Source: Lachnoclostridium sp. UBA7482 (GTDB lineage: Bacteria; Bacillota; Clostridia; Lachnospirales; Lachnospiraceae). Taken from it: a stretch of DNA of 7,270 nt. The stretch is from contig DLOO01000026.1 in NCBI GenBank assembly GCA_002479645.1, forward strand, positions 1-7,270, written 5' to 3'. Below the pieces are notes generated by a model. The model did not search any database, was not told the origin of the DNA, and saw nothing but the letters and a program-made list of their open reading frames with translations. Positions 6,059-7,270 of the stretch are shown here, one piece after another; the first letter of the stretch is position 1; each line of letters begins with the position of its first letter. Position numbers and translations under genes: made by a program.

Positions 6059-7270
6059 ATGTTGAAAACGCAGATTATCAGTTTCATACTGGCATTTTTT
6101 ATGAGCGTTTCCCCCTGCCTGTCGGGAGGGACGAATTTGCGCGCCCTTTTGCCGACCGGGACAGAGGGAGCAGCCTTTGCTGTCGGGACTTTGGCGCAGA
6201 CCTCGGAACTGCAGAAAATCGCGGAGGACATTATCCGTTGGAAGAAGCAGCAAAACGGCGGCGGTAAGTATCTGCTTGACGGAGCATTGCTGGCAAATGC
6301 GGGCAGCACCTCTTCGGACTGGTATGCATTTGCGTTGGGACGTCTGGAGAAAGCAGACCGTCAGGCGGCATATCTGGAACAATTAAAAAACTATGTGGAA
6401 AAATGCTACAAGAGCGGAAATGGGCTGTCGCGTCAAAAAGCAACCGAATGGCATCGCATTTCTCTGGCGGTTATTGCCTGCGGCGGAGACCCGACAGCAT
6501 TCGGAATCGATACAAACGGGAATTCAATCAATTTGATTGCGGACGGAACCTATGACCGCGGGAAGACCGCTTCGCTCGGAAAGCAGGGATTGAACGGATA
6601 TATCTGGGCGCTTCTCACCGTGGATGCGAGGCGGTACGCAATTCCGGCAGGAGCGCATGATACACGGGACGATATGATACGCGCAATTCTGGCGGGTCAG
6701 GTTGACGGCGGCGGATTTGCGCTTGCGGGAAATGCTGCGGATGTGGATATTACGGCGATGGCAATTCAGGCTCTTGCACCGTACTACAAGAGTAAGACGG
6801 CATATACATTTACTTTGAATAGCAGTAAGGAACAGGTTACCAGAACCGTTTCGGAAGCGGTGGAGACGGCGCTTACCTGGCTTTCGGAACAGCAGAGGGC
6901 AAATGGCGGCTTTGTAAATTACGGCGTTGTCAATCTGGAGCGCATTTGTCAGGTAATCGTCGCACTCTGCTCCATGGGAATCGACCCTGAGAAGGACAAT
7001 CGATTTGTAAAAGGAAATAATACGTTGTGGGATGCACTGTTAGTGTTTCGGCAGAGTGACGGTGGATTTGCTCAGAATGTCGATGCGAACGGAAAAGGAA
7101 AATCGGATTCCATGGCGAGTGAACAGGCGCTTTACACTATGGCGGCGTGGATGCGTTTGAAGCAGGGAAAAAATTCTCTGTACGATTGCAGGGATGTGAA
7201 GACTGCGGAGCCGACCAAGGCACCGACGAGCGCACCGACAAAGGAACTGACCAAGACACCGACGAGCGCA
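6059..7270 (+). CDS. secreted alpha/alpha-barrel protein (squalene cyclase/prenyltransferase-like, transcobalamin N-terminal fold), 3' partial
   Basis: The reading frame stays open for 404 codons to the right edge. A signal peptide is visible (residues 1 to about 22, hydrophobic IISFILAFFMSV). A Cys at 20 follows Pro, so it is not a proper lipobox. Residues about 50-370 form repeated helix pairs with QW-like 'Q..dGGF' turns: QVDGGGF (214-220), QRANGGF (279-285) and RQSDGGF (331-337). The motif DVDITAMAIQALAPYY (228-243) resembles the 'VDTAAMA..AL' segment of transcobalamin. No catalytic Asp-rich cyclase motif (DXDD) is present, so an enzyme role is unlikely. This is the fold of the N-terminal domain of transcobalamin and intrinsic factor. 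It lies next to a DUF4430 protein under a B12 riboswitch, which supports corrinoid binding. A Thr/Pro linker (384 onward) leads off the window toward an unseen wall anchor, membrane segment or second domain. Confidence 0.88.
   Translation, partial: MLKTQIISFILAFFMSVSPCLSGGTNLRALLPTGTEGAAFAVGTLAQTSELQKIAEDIIRWKKQQNGGGKYLLDGALLANAGSTSSDWYAFALGRLEKADRQAAYLEQLKNYVEKCYKSGNGLSRQKATEWHRISLAVIACGGDPTAFGIDTNGNSINLIADGTYDRGKTASLGKQGLNGYIWALLTVDARRYAIPAGAHDTRDDMIRAILAGQVDGGGFALAGNAADVDITAMAIQALAPYYKSKTAYTFTLNSSKEQVTRTVSEAVETALTWLSEQQRANGGFVNYGVVNLERICQVIVALCSMGIDPEKDNRFVKGNNTLWDALLVFRQSDGGFAQNVDANGKGKSDSMASEQALYTMAAWMRLKQGKNSLYDCRDVKTAEPTKAPTSAPTKELTKTPTSA
7214..7270 (+). repeat. 36-nt-period repeat encoding a Thr/Pro-rich linker
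   Basis: A 21-nt unit (ACCAAGRCACCGACGAGCGC plus a final A) occurs at 7214-7234 and again at 7250-7270, differing at one base (G or A at position 7). The period is 36 nt, or 12 codons, and encodes TKAPTSAPTKEL then TKTPTSA. Such low-complexity spacers are typical between a folded domain and a cell-wall anchor. The array may continue beyond the window. Confidence 0.75.

Noticed and set aside
6059..6130. Lipoprotein signal in the barrel protein (Cys20)
   Set aside because: The residues before the Cys are V-S-P, and proline at -1 does not fit a lipobox; an ordinary secretory signal peptide is more likely.
5968..6267. Short + strand open frame across the hairpin region and start of the barrel gene
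   Set aside because: It overlaps the signal peptide and first barrel helices of the 6059 gene in another frame, is Arg-rich, and has no domain or ribosome binding site.

Overview
The window looks like chromosomal DNA from a low-to-mid GC Gram-positive anaerobe, most likely a clostridial (Lachnospiraceae-like) Bacillota. The signs are strong AGGAGG-type ribosome binding sites, a cell-wall protein with a C-terminal SPQTG sortase signal, a surface protein with three S-layer homology (SLH) domains, and a cobalamin riboswitch preceding a Gram-positive style surface protein operon. The genus cannot be set from sequence reading alone. All supported genes are on the + strand.

Left part (about 27-4335): four closely packed genes. 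The first is a LUD-domain (LutC/YkgG-like) cytoplasmic protein. Next is a secreted CAP-domain protein with a bacterial Ig-like domain and three C-terminal SLH domains, probably held non-covalently on the cell wall. Then comes a membrane-anchored protein with TPR-like helices and no recognised C-terminal domain. Last is a GNAT N-acetyltransferase whose start codon directly follows the preceding stop codon. They may be cotranscribed, but no common function is evident.

Right part (about 4382-7270): a separate, apparently B12-controlled operon. A good sigma-A-type promoter (TTGCTT, 17 bp, TATAAT) leads into a cobalamin riboswitch. Its downstream leader can fold either to hide the first ribosome binding site or to free it. 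Three genes follow: a small basic protein with one homing-endonuclease-associated repeat (a probable DNA-binding module); a sortase-anchored protein with a DUF4430 domain, the family that corresponds to the C-terminal beta domain of vertebrate transcobalamin and intrinsic factor; and a secreted protein with an alpha/alpha-barrel (squalene cyclase/prenyltransferase-like) domain, the fold of the N-terminal domain of the same vertebrate proteins. The last gene runs off the right edge in a Thr/Pro-rich repeat linker.

The main point of interest is that the two halves of a transcobalamin-like cobalamin carrier appear to be encoded as two separate surface proteins in one riboswitch-controlled operon. 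This suggests a Gram-positive surface corrinoid capture system. The fold assignments come from motif recognition and known family relationships. Cobalamin binding itself is inferred.
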